Of a stretch of 40,227 bases of DNA, positions 22,432 through 31,430 are shown piece after piece (positions within the stretch are counted from its first letter, which is position 1; the number at the start of each line of letters is the position of its first letter). This DNA is from Cupriavidus gilardii J11 (lineage in GTDB: Bacteria; Pseudomonadota; Gammaproteobacteria; Burkholderiales; Burkholderiaceae), in contig NZ_VLJN01000067.1 in the NCBI RefSeq assembly GCF_007829435.1, positions 20,702 through 60,928 of the forward strand, written 5' to 3'. The position numbers and the translations under genes are program-made. Below the pieces are notes generated by a model. That model searched no databases, was not told the DNA's origin, and was given only the letters and a program-made list of their open reading frames with translations.

Positions 22432-23394
22432 ATGATCAACCTGTTCGTCCTGCAGAAGGGTCGGCTCGCGCAAGAGCAGGTCGACGACCGTGAAGAGCTT
22501 CTGCAGCACAAGCCCATCTGGATCGACGTCGTCAATCCCGACGACGAGGAACTTGCCTGGATCAAGGAAGCCTATGGCGTCGCGCTTCCCGAGCTGGAAG
22601 ACCTGGGCGACCTGGAGGCGTCCGCGCGCTACTTCGAGGGCGAGGACGAGAACATCCATATCCGCACCGACTTCCTGATCGACGAGGAAGACGCGTCGCG
22701 CAACGTGCGCGTGGCGTTCGTGCTCACGCGCGACGTCCTGTTCTCGATCCACGACGAGGACCTGCCGGTGTTCCGGCTGGTGCGGCTGCGCGCGCGGATG
22801 CGGCCGGGCTCGGTGCGCAACGCCAAGGACGTGCTGATGGACCTGTACGCCACCGACGCGGAATACTCGGCCGACTCGATCGAGGAAATCTACGAACGGC
22901 TGGAGGAAGCGAGCAAGCGCGTGCTGGCGGAAAACGTTACCGACGCGGCCGCCGCCGACGTGCTGGAGACCATCGCGCACGAGGAAGACCTGAATGGACG
23001 CATCCGGCGCAACGTGATGGACACGCGCCGCGCGGTGTCCTTCCTGATGCGCAGCCAGTTGCTGTCCGCCGAACAGCAGGACGAGGCGCGGCAGATCCTG
23101 CGCGATATCGATTCGATCGAGAACCACACCGCGTTCCTGTTCGACAAGATCAACTTCCTGATGGACGCCACGGTCGGCTTCATCAACATCAACCAGAACA
23201 AGATCATCAAGCTGTTCTCGGTGGTGTCGGTGGCGCTGATGCCGCCGACGCTGATCGCCAGCGTCTATGGCATGAACTTCAAGACCATGCCGGAACTCGA
23301 CTGGGCCGCCGGCTATCCGTGGGCGATCGCGCTGATGGCGGTGTCGGCGGCGATTCCGTTGGTGTACTTCCGGCGCAAGGGGTGGTTGAGCTGA
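22432..23394 (+). CDS. corA: CorA-family magnesium/divalent cation transporter
   Basis: Pentameric inner-membrane channel for Mg2+ (also Co2+/Ni2+ in some members). 320 residues. A large N-terminal cytoplasmic domain rich in Glu/Asp and long helices (about 1-250) is followed by two C-terminal membrane segments (about 258-278 and 293-313). The selectivity signature YGMNF lies at 279-283, with the periplasmic loop KTMPELDW. The C-terminus is basic (FRRKGWLS), as in CorA. The ATG at 22432 has AAGGA about ten bases upstream. The long structured leader implies control after transcription starts; the true cation is not determined by sequence. Confidence 0.95.
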   Translation: MINLFVLQKGRLAQEQVDDREELLQHKPIWIDVVNPDDEELAWIKEAYGVALPELEDLGDLEASARYFEGEDENIHIRTDFLIDEEDASRNVRVAFVLTRDVLFSIHDEDLPVFRLVRLRARMRPGSVRNAKDVLMDLYATDAEYSADSIEEIYERLEEASKRVLAENVTDAAAADVLETIAHEEDLNGRIRRNVMDTRRAVSFLMRSQLLSAEQQDEARQILRDIDSIENHTAFLFDKINFLMDATVGFININQNKIIKLFSVVSVALMPPTLIASVYGMNFKTMPELDWAAGYPWAIALMAVSAAIPLVYFRRKGWLS

Positions 23395-23420
23395 TTTTGG
23401 GTGGGATTCGGACGGCTTTG

Positions 23421-23435
23421 ACTGCCCTCACCCCC
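23421..23435 (+). repeat. Dispersed 15-mer copy between convergent corA and mtgA
   Basis: ACTGCCCTCACCCCC, one base different from the copies at 19904-19918 and 39731-39745. It directly abuts the mtgA stop codon (23436-23438). Confidence 0.6.
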
Positions 23436-24215
23436 TCAATCCGGCAATGTAGCCGACCCCATCCTGCGCGCAATGATGCCGGCCTTGGCCCGGAAGTTGA
23501 TGCGCACATGCGCGCAATAGGCCTTCTTGTCGAAGCACTTCGGCGCCGGCAGCGCCGCCGCGAGCCGCGCCGCCTGCCCCACCGACAGCCGCCGCGCATC
23601 GGTCTTGAAGTAGTGGCGCGCCGCCGCCTGCGCGCCGAACACGCCCTCGCCCCACTCCACCGAATTCAGGTAGATCTCGAAGATGCGCTCCTTGTCGAGC
23701 CAGAATTCGAGCATCCACGTGATCAACAGCTCCTGCCCCTTGCGCAGATACTGTTGCTCCGACGACAGGAACAGGTTCTTGGCCAGCTGCTGCGTGATGG
23801 TGGACCCGCCGCGCACGATATGGCCGCGCTTCTTGTTGCGCTCCCACGCGTCCAGCATCGCGTCGAGGTCGTAGCCGGGGTGGTTGACGAAGTCGGCGTC
23901 CTCGCTCGCGATCACCGCGCGCTTCAGATTGCGGGAAATTTCGCTGTAGGGCACCCATTCGCGCTCGATGCCGCAGCTCCAGAAGTTCGCGCCGCACAGC
24001 CGCCAGCGCTCGGCACGCATGAATGAGGTCGACGACGGATCGAACACCTGCCACGCGGCGATCTGCAGGAAGAAATACACCTGCATGGCGACCACGCCAG
24101 CCACCACGCAGCCGGCCAGCCACGCGAGCCAGCGCACCGGATGAAACGTGCCACCGCGGCGCGCCGGAGCGGCACCGCGCGCGCGGGCTGGGCGTTTGGG
24201 CTTGGCCACGGCCAC
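23436..24215 (-). CDS. mtgA: Monofunctional biosynthetic peptidoglycan transglycosylase
   Basis: GT51-family enzyme polymerising lipid II into glycan strands at the inner membrane. 259 residues: a basic, Pro/Ala/Arg-rich cytoplasmic N-terminus (1-27), one membrane segment (about 28-51), then the GT51 domain. Motif 1 is [14 protein letters not shown] with catalytic Glu105. Motif 2 is [17 protein letters not shown] (135-151), and [23 protein letters not shown] covers motifs 3-4. There is no transpeptidase domain. A cysteine-containing insert ([18 protein letters not shown], about 73-90) precedes motif 1. It lies 21 bp downstream of aroE and ends the mpl-to-mtgA cluster. Confidence 0.96.
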   Translation of the reverse strand: MAVAKPKRPARARGAAPARRGGTFHPVRWLAWLAGCVVAGVVAMQVYFFLQIAAWQVFDPSSTSFMRAERWRLCGANFWSCGIEREWVPYSEISRNLKRAVIASEDADFVNHPGYDLDAMLDAWERNKKRGHIVRGGSTITQQLAKNLFLSSEQQYLRKGQELLITWMLEFWLDKERIFEIYLNSVEWGEGVFGAQAAARHYFKTDARRLSVGQAARLAAALPAPKCFDKKAYCAHVRINFRAKAGIIARRMGSATLPD

Positions 24216-24236
24216 CTGGCGACGGCAACGATCGGG

Positions 24237-25136
24237 TCAGGCGCTGGCGTCCAGCGCGGCACGCAGCTGCGCCAGCACCGGGGCGGTGTCGGGCATCACG
24301 CCACGCCAGATCTCGAACGCCTCTGCGGCCTGCTCGACCAGCATGCCGAGACCGTCGGCAGTACGGGCGCCCTGGCGGGCGGCGTATTGCAGGAAGACCG
24401 TGGGCCTGGCGCCGTACATCATGTCGTAGGCCAGCACGTTGGCGCCCAGCAGCGCCTCGGGAACCGGCGGCACGTCGCCCTGCAGGCTGCTGGCGGTGGC
24501 ATTGATGACCACGTCGCAGCCGTCTTCGTCGGAGAGGCCCGCCAGCGCATCGAAGCCGCCGCCCCACAGTTCGACGCCGGCCTCGCCGGCCGCCTCAGCG
24601 AAGTTCTCCAGCATGTCGCTGGCGCGGCTGGCGGTACGATTGGCGACCACGATCCGTTCGGGCCCGCATTCGATCAGCGGCAGCATCGCGCCCATTGCCG
24701 CGCCGCCGGCGCCCAGCACCAGGACGCGGCGGCCTTCCAGATCCACGCCGAGCCGGTCGACGATGTCGCGGACCAGCCCAATGCCATCGGTGTTATCACC
24801 ATGGAGCAGGCCGTCTTCCATCCACAGCGTGTTGATCGCGCCCGCCGCTTCGGCGCGTGGCGTCATGCGGTCGACCATGTCGTACGCCTGCACCTTGAAC
24901 GGCGTGGTGACGTTCAGCCCCAGGCCCCCGTCGGCGAAGAACGCGCGCACGGTATCCGCGAAGGCATCCAGCGGCGCCAGCAGCCGTTCGTAGCGCAGCC
25001 GCTCGCCGGTCTGGCTTGCGAAGGCGGCGTGGATCTCGGGCGAGCGGCTATGGGCGATGGGGTTGCCGATCACTGCATAGCGGTCGATCGGCTCGACGCT
25101 CGTGGCGCCGGAAGAGGAGGACTGGTTTTCGGACAT
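24237..25136 (-). CDS. aroE: Shikimate dehydrogenase
   Basis: NADPH-dependent reduction of 3-dehydroshikimate in aromatic amino acid synthesis. 299 residues from the ATG at 25134-25136 (MSENQSSSS); the frame is open further but the extension overlaps the TonB-like gene and is non-coding. Substrate motif SRSPEIHAAF (30-39), NVTTPFK with catalytic Lys81, NTDGIGL with Asp117, and the NADP loop LGAGGAAMGAM (141-151) are all present. The first 17 residues are a Ser-rich extension before the fold. aroQ of the same pathway lies about 8 kb away on the other strand. Confidence 0.97.
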   Translation of the reverse strand: MSENQSSSSGATSVEPIDRYAVIGNPIAHSRSPEIHAAFASQTGERLRYERLLAPLDAFADTVRAFFADGGLGLNVTTPFKVQAYDMVDRMTPRAEAAGAINTLWMEDGLLHGDNTDGIGLVRDIVDRLGVDLEGRRVLVLGAGGAAMGAMLPLIECGPERIVVANRTASRASDMLENFAEAAGEAGVELWGGGFDALAGLSDEDGCDVVINATASSLQGDVPPVPEALLGANVLAYDMMYGARPTVFLQYAARQGARTADGLGMLVEQAAEAFEIWRGVMPDTAPVLAQLRAALDASA

Positions 25137-25167
25137 GTTGGCGAGATTCGGCTGAGGGGCGCGCCGG

Positions 25168-26148
25168 TCAGCGGGCTTGAAGCCGCGTTTCGAACCCGGC
25201 GCGCGAGAACGTGAAGGTGGAGACGATCTCAAGAATATCGTAGCGGGCGCGCATCTCGGGCGAGAATGCACCGAACGGCGCGGCCGCGCGCACGATCGCC
25301 ACGGCCTGCCGGTCCAGCGCCGGATCGCCAGAGCTTTTCACCACTTCGACGGCGCCGGCCTGATAGCCATCGCGGCGCCAACCGAGGCCGCCGTCGCGAT
25401 TGACGTTGATCACCACGATCAGCTGGCCATAGAGCGGCTTGCCGCCGCGCCGGGGAAAGTTGGCGGTGCCGCATGCCTCGATCCTGCGGCGCAGCCCATC
25501 GTAGTACCGGGCGTACACCGCCTCTTGCGCGCTGGTCGCCGTGAGCTGATGCCGCTTGGGGCGTTTGGCATAGTGCTGCAGCTTGCGACCGATCTCCGCC
25601 TCCAGCCGCGACATTTCGTCGAGCGAGTCGCGGGCATCGCGCCCGCGTGCGTCGGATGCGGGCGAATCCTCTTCGCCGCGCGGCGGCGCGGCGCGCATCG
25701 TCGCGTCGCGCTCGCGCGCCTGCGTCAGCAGCCGCATCTGCTCCTGTTCGAGCTGCGCGATGCGCCGCTGCACCTCGCGGACCGGATCGCCGTCGCGCGG
25801 CTCCGGTTGCGCCGGCAGCGGCGTGGTGGCGCGGGCGTCGTCATGCGCGCCGCCGCCATCGAGGTTGGCCTGTGCCAGCACGGTGGGCTGCCGGGGCCGC
25901 TGCGCCGACTTGGCGTTGACCAGCACCACATCGAGCCCGGCGTCGGCCTGCTTCAGCGTGAATGCCTGCGGCGCGGTGAAGCGTACCGCGAGCACCAGCG
26001 CGTGCACCAGCAACGAGACGGCGAACGCCTTGGCCAGCGTGCCGCTGGTGCGCCACCAGTGAACGAGCGGATTGGCGGGACGCGGGGCGGCGGGACTGAC
26101 GGCGGAACTCACGGCGGCAGACGCGTGATCAGGCTTGCGACGGGCCAT
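25168..26148 (-). CDS. TonB-like energy transducer protein
   Basis: Periplasm-spanning protein of the TonB family. 326 residues from the ATG at 26146-26148, which lies inside the end of the upstream RNase gene (20-bp overlap). N-terminal anchor: AFAVSLLVHALVLAVRF (41-57), with the Ser45-x-x-x-His49 spacing that TonB proteins use to couple to ExbBD. A proline/charged linker follows, including a coiled-coil-like stretch (REVQRRIAQLEQEQMRLLTQ). The C-terminal domain (YGQLIVVINVNRDGG, VEVVKSSGDPALDRQAVAIV) is the TonB fold. No exbB/exbD or receptor gene is near, so its partner is unknown. Position in a cluster with an RNase and aroE is typical of Burkholderiaceae rather than of iron-uptake operons. 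Confidence 0.9.
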   Translation of the reverse strand: MARRKPDHASAAVSSAVSPAAPRPANPLVHWWRTSGTLAKAFAVSLLVHALVLAVRFTAPQAFTLKQADAGLDVVLVNAKSAQRPRQPTVLAQANLDGGGAHDDARATTPLPAQPEPRDGDPVREVQRRIAQLEQEQMRLLTQARERDATMRAAPPRGEEDSPASDARGRDARDSLDEMSRLEAEIGRKLQHYAKRPKRHQLTATSAQEAVYARYYDGLRRRIEACGTANFPRRGGKPLYGQLIVVINVNRDGGLGWRRDGYQAGAVEVVKSSGDPALDRQAVAIVRAAAPFGAFSPEMRARYDILEIVSTFTFSRAGFETRLQAR

Positions 26149-28240
26149 CCTGGCCGGGACGTGCGGCGCCTTCCGCGCCCTCAACGGTATCCGGGAGCGG
26201 GGCGGCTGCCGCTTCTTCCGCGGCTTCCTCGGCCGCCTCTTCCGCGGCCGCCTCGGCGGCAATCTCCGCCGCGGCTTCGGCCGATACCTCGGCCGCCTCT
26301 TCGTCGACTTCCAGTTCCTCGGCCGGCACCTCGCCCTCGCCGGCAAACACTTCCAGCACGCGGCAGCTCACTTCCAGCGAGATCTCGTCTGTCTGGCCGA
26401 TCTCCAGCAACACCTGCGTGCCGCGCGGCGCCTGCGCCAGTTCCGGCACGCGCGTGATCAGCGGAATCTCGTTAAAGCGCACCGCGCCATCCTTCAGCAC
26501 CGTGGCCATCATCCGCTCACGGCGCTCCTGCACCAGCCAGCGCAGGCACCAGTAGCGCTCCATGGTGGCCTGATGCTCGGCATAGGCAGCGTACGTGCCC
26601 TCGAAATCGGCCACGGCGGCCAGCAGGTCGGCATCCTTGGGCTTGAACGGGGCCACCAGCTTGGCGGTGACCCCATGCTGCGCCACCGCGAGAATCTGCC
26701 ACTGGTTGACCAGATCGACGTAGCGGCGCAGCGGCGACGTGCTCCACGCATACTGCATCACGCCCAGGCCCTCGTGCGGCGCCGGGTAGGTCTGCATGCG
26801 GGTACGGTTCATGCCCCACGCCTTCTGCGTGCGGTAGATGCCCGGCACGCCATGGTCGGCCAGCAGCTTGCCCCACGTGCTGTTGGCCAGGATCATCAGC
26901 TCGGCGACGATCTTGTCCAGCGGCGAGCCGCGCCGGCGCTGCTCGATGCGCACGCGCTGGCTGCCATCCGGCTGGTCGTCAAGATAGAAGCTGAAGTCCG
27001 CGCGGCTATGCGATTCGGGACGCAGGCCGCTGGCGATGCGGGCCCGTTGGCGCTCGTCGTACAGGAAGCCGGCGAAGCCCCACAGCTGCGTGAGCGCCTC
27101 GCGGAACGGATAGTCGCCGGTGCCCTCGGTCAGCGCCGCCTCGGTGATCACGTCCTCGAGCAGGTTATGGCGCAGGTTCGCCTCGATCGGCACCAGCTCG
27201 GCGCGTGTCTCGCTGGAAAGGATCAACTGCGCGACCGGGTCATAGACGACGTACAGCGACACCGCCGGGCACAGCCGCCCTTCCTGCAGCGTGTAGCGCT
27301 CGACCACCGCGTCCGGCAGCATCGTGATCTTGTCGCCGGGGAAGTAGACGGTCGACAGGCGCTGGCGCGCGATGGCGTCGAGCCCATCGCCGCGCCGCAT
27401 GCCGAGCGCGGGCGCGGCGATATGGATGCCGACGCGGATGCGGCCGCCGTCCAGCGGCGTCACCGACAGCGCGTCGTCGATCTCGGTGGTGGTGACATCG
27501 TCGATGGAGAAAGCCTCGACCTCGGCGCGCGGCAGGTCGGCGGGCGGCTCGGGCACCGTCACATCGGGAAAGCCGGTGCCCTTGGGGAAGCACTCCGACA
27601 GGAACTTCGCTTCGTGCAGCGCCTTCGCGTTCTCGACGCCGCCGACCCTGATCATCAGCCGCATCGGCGACATGCCGAGCGCGGTGCAGGCGGCGTCCAT
27701 TGCCTTGTATTCGATGCTGTTCTTGTCCGGCTTGAACAGCAGTTGCAGCGCCTTGCCTCGGAACGCGTCGGGCAGTTCGCCGGCCTTGAGCTGCTCCTCG
27801 TAGCCGGCCTGCACCAGCGCCTGCTGGCGCTTGCGTTCGAGCGCCGCCAGCGCGGCCTTGAGCTGGTCTTCCGGCGCGCGCTGATAGCGGCCGCGTCCCT
27901 TGCGGCGGAAATAGACCGGATTGCCATGCAGCGCCATCGCCAGCGCCGCCTGCTGGGCCGGCCCGGCGCCCGCGCCATAGTATTCGGCGGCCAGATCGGT
28001 GAACCCGAACTCTTCCTCCGGCGCGCATTCCCACAGGAAGTCGAGGTCGATCTCCGCGCTCAGCGAGGCGGTCTGGCTGAGCAGCTCGGCGGCGCCCGGC
28101 TTGTCGAATTGCAGCAGCACATCGCGCGACTTGACCTTGGTGCGCTTGCCCGCGGGCAACTCGACCTGATAGGCCTCGCCCTGCTGGGTCAGCACGGTAC
28201 CGGCGCGGATTTCGCCGCCTTCCTCGAACAACAACTGCAT
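26129..28240 (-). CDS. RNase II/R-family exoribonuclease
   Basis: Processive 3'-5' exoribonuclease of the RNB family. 703 residues. N-terminal about 240 residues diverge from E. coli RNase II. The RNB core begins at FSIDDVTTTEIDDALSV (244-260), holding the metal-binding aspartates (Asp247, Asp248, Asp255, Asp256). It continues through GIHIAAPA, YFPGDKITMLPD and AWSTSPLRRYVDLVNQ. A short S1-like region follows (about 590-640). Residues about 647-680 are an unusual Glu/Ala-only tract, then a Pro/Gly-rich end. It overlaps the TonB-like gene by 20 bp, so the pair is co-transcribed. 237 bp without a gene separates it from ubiC. Confidence 0.94.
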   Translation of the reverse strand: MQLLFEEGGEIRAGTVLTQQGEAYQVELPAGKRTKVKSRDVLLQFDKPGAAELLSQTASLSAEIDLDFLWECAPEEEFGFTDLAAEYYGAGAGPAQQAALAMALHGNPVYFRRKGRGRYQRAPEDQLKAALAALERKRQQALVQAGYEEQLKAGELPDAFRGKALQLLFKPDKNSIEYKAMDAACTALGMSPMRLMIRVGGVENAKALHEAKFLSECFPKGTGFPDVTVPEPPADLPRAEVEAFSIDDVTTTEIDDALSVTPLDGGRIRVGIHIAAPALGMRRGDGLDAIARQRLSTVYFPGDKITMLPDAVVERYTLQEGRLCPAVSLYVVYDPVAQLILSSETRAELVPIEANLRHNLLEDVITEAALTEGTGDYPFREALTQLWGFAGFLYDERQRARIASGLRPESHSRADFSFYLDDQPDGSQRVRIEQRRRGSPLDKIVAELMILANSTWGKLLADHGVPGIYRTQKAWGMNRTRMQTYPAPHEGLGVMQYAWSTSPLRRYVDLVNQWQILAVAQHGVTAKLVAPFKPKDADLLAAVADFEGTYAAYAEHQATMERYWCLRWLVQERRERMMATVLKDGAVRFNEIPLITRVPELAQAPRGTQVLLEIGQTDEISLEVSCRVLEVFAGEGEVPAEELEVDEEAAEVSAEAAAEIAAEAAAEEAAEEAAEEAAAAPLPDTVEGAEGAARPGQDGPSQA

Positions 28241-28477
28241 GGATCGGTCTTTCAGAAATGCCCGGCGGCGTGATGCCTTCCGGGCCTATGGCGAGGCGTG
28301 GCCGGCCTCGCTGCGAAATCAAACGGCCGGCCGGCGAGCCGGGATGGATGGCCGCGAACGTCAGCGGAAATGTTCGCGCACGCGTTCGCGGCAAGGTGCC
28401 GGGACTGCCAGACGGCGAGCCGCGGCCAGATCGCCAATGATACCGTACGCCCGCCGCGCGGCGCCGTGGCGATGCCG

Positions 28478-29203
28478 TCAGGCGTCGACTACGGCGACCT
28501 TCGGCACCCCGGCTGCCGCCACCGCCGCGGCATCCGCCACTGCTTGCACCGCGCCCCGCGCCTGCGCGGCGGCTGCGGACATTCCTGCGCGCGGCGTCGC
28601 GCCGCGCAGCACGCGGCCGACCGCCCCCGTCGGCGCGCGCCGAGTGGCCAGGTCCGGCAGGAATACCTCCGTTACCATCATCACGCCGTCGCCGCGCCGG
28701 AATACGGAGCGCCGCGCCGGCAACGGACCGGCAACGACCAGGTCGGGCACCGCCCGACGCAGGCGCCGCACCAGCGGGTGATGCGGCAGCAGGCGCGCGA
28801 ACTCGAATGGCGCGCGGCGCACGCGCGGGTCGACGAACAGCGCGCCGCCCAGCGGACGATCGCCCAACCCGCCGAGAAAGGGCCAGTCGCGCGGCGCGTG
28901 ACGCGGATCGACCACGGTATGGCCGTAGACCGCCGGCACGTTGTCGCACACCAGCAGCACATCGCGCGCGATCACCGGCACCGGCGCGGCCAGCCCCAGT
29001 GCATGCCACTCGTCGGCCAGCGGCGCTTCCAGCCGCTGCGACAGCCGGCTGACGCGAAAGCGCGAAGATGCCGATACCAGCCGGGCGGTCAGCGAACCGT
29101 CGCCGGTGACCCAGCGGCGCAGATTGGCGCCCACGTTGGCGTCGAATGGCAGATGGCGGTGCCATTCACAACGGCGCACCCGCGCCGCGGCGATCTCACG
29201 CAT
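28478..29203 (-). CDS. ubiC: Chorismate-pyruvate lyase
   Basis: Releases pyruvate from chorismate to give 4-hydroxybenzoate, the first step of ubiquinone synthesis. 241 residues from the ATG at 29201-29203. UbiC-like segments: [56 protein letters not shown] and [23 protein letters not shown], matching the WGRRS...LTEVFLP pattern. The last about 40 residues are Ala-rich and outside the usual domain. An earlier ATG (29254) lies inside yqiA. The chosen start overlaps the yqiA stop by eight bases (ATGCGTGA), so translation is coupled. Confidence 0.88.
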   Translation of the reverse strand: MREIAAARVRRCEWHRHLPFDANVGANLRRWVTGDGSLTARLVSASSRFRVSRLSQRLEAPLADEWHALGLAAPVPVIARDVLLVCDNVPAVYGHTVVDPRHAPRDWPFLGGLGDRPLGGALFVDPRVRRAPFEFARLLPHHPLVRRLRRAVPDLVVAGPLPARRSVFRRGDGVMMVTEVFLPDLATRRAPTGAVGRVLRGATPRAGMSAAAAQARGAVQAVADAAAVAAAGVPKVAVVDA

Positions 29204-29816
29204 CGTCACCGCCCGACGCATCGGCGCCATAGCCACAGAAGTCCAGCACCGCATCGACGTGGTCGGCGAATTCGCTGATGCCGTGGTCGCTGCCCTCGAT
29301 CACATGAATGCGCGCGCCGGCGTAGTCGCGCACCATCTCGCGGTAGTCCAGCACCTCGTCCCCAGTGGCGGCCAGCAGGAAGAAGCGTTCGGGATGCGAC
29401 AGCCGCTCGACGCGAAGATCGAGAAGTTCCTGCAGGTGCCGCCGCTGCACCGTCACGGTGCCGCCGCCATGCCACAGCGGCTGCTCGCCCAGATAGCGGT
29501 CCAGATCGGTCCACGGATGCACGGCCGGATTGAGCACAACGGTCGGACAGCCGTGCCGCTCGCCCAGCCAGCGCGCATAGAAGCCCCCCAAGGACGACCC
29601 GACGATGGCCAGCGGCCGCGCCGGACCGCCATCCGGCGTGCCGGCGCGCGCGGCGGCAATGGCCGCCTCGGCCTGCGCGATCGCACGGGCCGGCGACACG
29701 TCGAGCATCGGGCAGGCGTAATAACGCCCCAGGCCGCGCTCGCGCAGGCGTTCCTGCACCATCCGCGCCTTGAACGATTGCGGCGACGAACGGAAGCCAT
29801 GCAGATACAACAGCAT
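29196..29816 (-). CDS. yqiA: YqiA-family alpha/beta-hydrolase (esterase)
   Basis: Small alpha/beta-hydrolase of the YqiA/UPF0227 family, 206 residues. It starts directly with the first strand, [17 protein letters not shown], typical of YqiA. The nucleophile elbow is [10 protein letters not shown] with Ser75. [11 protein letters not shown] carries the likely acid, and [10 protein letters not shown] the catalytic His178. LNPAVHPW is also family-typical. E. coli YqiA has esterase activity on short acyl substrates; the physiological substrate is unknown. Its ATG overlaps the mpl stop by one base (TGATG, 29814-29818), so the two are translationally coupled. Confidence 0.92.
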   Translation of the reverse strand: MLLYLHGFRSSPQSFKARMVQERLRERGLGRYYACPMLDVSPARAIAQAEAAIAAARAGTPDGGPARPLAIVGSSLGGFYARWLGERHGCPTVVLNPAVHPWTDLDRYLGEQPLWHGGGTVTVQRRHLQELLDLRVERLSHPERFFLLAATGDEVLDYREMVRDYAGARIHVIEGSDHGISEFADHVDAVLDFCGYGADASGGDDA

Positions 29817-31213
29817 CACGCCGCTCCGCCGCCGGACGACCCCAGCGCATCCAGCAGCTTCTGGTGCACGCCGCCGAAGCCGCCGTTGCTCATCACCAGT
29901 ACATGATCGCCGGCACGGGCCTCGGCACGCACCGCCGCCACCAGCGCATCGAGGTCGTGGAACGCGGCCGCGCGCTCGCCCAGCGGCGCCAGCGCGTCGG
30001 CCAGGTCCCAGCCCAGCGCATCCTTGCCGGACGGCGCCCCGTAGCCGAACACCCGGTCGGCCATTTCGAGGCTGGCCGGCAGCTGGGCCTTCATCACGCC
30101 GAGCTTCATCGTATTCGAGCGGGGCTCCAGCACCGCGAGAATGCGGGCGGCGCCAACGCGGCGGCGCAGCCCGGCCACGGTGGTCTGGATCGCGGTGGGA
30201 TGGTGCGCGAAATCGTCGTAGACCGTGACGCCACCCGCCACGCCGCGCACCTCCATGCGGCGCTTGACATTGGCGAAGCGCGACAGCGAGTCGATCGCCT
30301 GCGCCGGCGGCACGCCCACATGCCGCGCGGCGGCGATGGCGGCAAGCGCGTTCATGCGGTTGTGCAGCCCCTGCAGTTGCCAGCGCACCTGGCCCACCAC
30401 GGTACCGCCATGCCACACGTCGAACACGTCCAGCCCGTCAGCGCCGGCATCGGCCGCCGTCACGTCGCTGGCGCGCCAGTCGCGGTTGCCGAACTCCTCG
30501 ACCTCGCTCCAGCAGCCGCGCTCCAGCACGCGCGCCAGGCTCTCCTCCAGGCCGTTGACGATCAGCCGGCCCTGGCCCGGAACGGTGCGCACCAGATGGT
30601 GGAACTGCGTTTCGATCGCGGCCAGATCCGGGAAGATGTCGGCGTGGTCGTATTCGAGGTTGTTCAGGATGGCGGTGCGCGGCCGGTAATGGACGAACTT
30701 GCTGCGCTTGTCGAAGAACGCGGTGTCGTACTCATCGGCCTCGATCACGAAGAAGTCCGATGGCGTGACGCGCGCGGACACGCCGAAATTCTGCGGCACG
30801 CCGCCGACCAGGAAGCCGGGCTCGTAGCCGGCGTCCTGCAGCAGCCAGGCCAGCATCGACGTGGTCGTTGTCTTGCCGTGCGTGCCGGCCACAGCCAGCA
30901 CCCACTTGCCGCGCAGCACATGCTCGCCCAGCCATTGCGGACCGGACACGTAAGGCAGGTTGCGGTCCAGGATGGCTTCCATCAGCGGGTTGCCGCGCGA
31001 CACCACATTGCCGATCACGAACAGGTCGGGCGACAGCGACAGCTGGGAGGGATCGAAGCCTTCGATCAGTTCGATGCCCTGAGCCTGCAGCTGCGTGCTC
31101 ATGGGCGGGTAGACGTTGGCATCGCAGCCGGTGACGCGATGGCCGGCCTGCTTGGCCAGCACCGCGAGCCCGCCCATGAAAGTACCGCAAATGCCGAGGA
31201 TATGAATATGCAT
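29816..31213 (-). CDS. mpl: UDP-N-acetylmuramate:L-alanyl-gamma-D-glutamyl-meso-diaminopimelate ligase
   Basis: Cytoplasmic murein-recycling ligase, attaching recovered tripeptide to UDP-MurNAc. 465 residues from the ATG at 31211-31213 (MHIHILGICGTFMGGLAVLA), which distinguishes it from MurC by the HIHILGICG start. The ATP loop is VAGTHGKTTTTSM (108-120). YDDFAHHPTAI and VLEPRSNTMKLGVMKAQLP are Mpl hallmarks of the C-terminal domain. The upstream open frame is a pyrimidine-rich leader, not protein. No Shine-Dalgarno sequence precedes the ATG: the 40 bases before it are mostly T and C. It opens the mpl-yqiA-ubiC operon. Confidence 0.96.
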   Translation of the reverse strand: MHIHILGICGTFMGGLAVLAKQAGHRVTGCDANVYPPMSTQLQAQGIELIEGFDPSQLSLSPDLFVIGNVVSRGNPLMEAILDRNLPYVSGPQWLGEHVLRGKWVLAVAGTHGKTTTTSMLAWLLQDAGYEPGFLVGGVPQNFGVSARVTPSDFFVIEADEYDTAFFDKRSKFVHYRPRTAILNNLEYDHADIFPDLAAIETQFHHLVRTVPGQGRLIVNGLEESLARVLERGCWSEVEEFGNRDWRASDVTAADAGADGLDVFDVWHGGTVVGQVRWQLQGLHNRMNALAAIAAARHVGVPPAQAIDSLSRFANVKRRMEVRGVAGGVTVYDDFAHHPTAIQTTVAGLRRRVGAARILAVLEPRSNTMKLGVMKAQLPASLEMADRVFGYGAPSGKDALGWDLADALAPLGERAAAFHDLDALVAAVRAEARAGDHVLVMSNGGFGGVHQKLLDALGSSGGGAA

Positions 31214-31430
31214 GGAGGCGGAGAACGGAAAACGAAAACGGAAACGGCCGTCGATCTGGCGCGGTGAGTCAAAGGGGAACGCCGAAGCGACTGGGTGGCG
31301 TGCGCGGCGCCCGCGCTGTGCGGGCACCGTCCGGCGCGGGTGAGCGGAATTGTACCTGCTGCGCCTCCCCGCAAGAGGCCGGCCGCCAAGGTCTGCGGTA
31401 TCGATCGCGCCCAGGGGGTATCATCGCGGG

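Noticed and set aside
26135-28273. 712-codon plus frame opposite the RNase gene
   Set aside because: Shadow of the RNase gene; no domain and biased composition.
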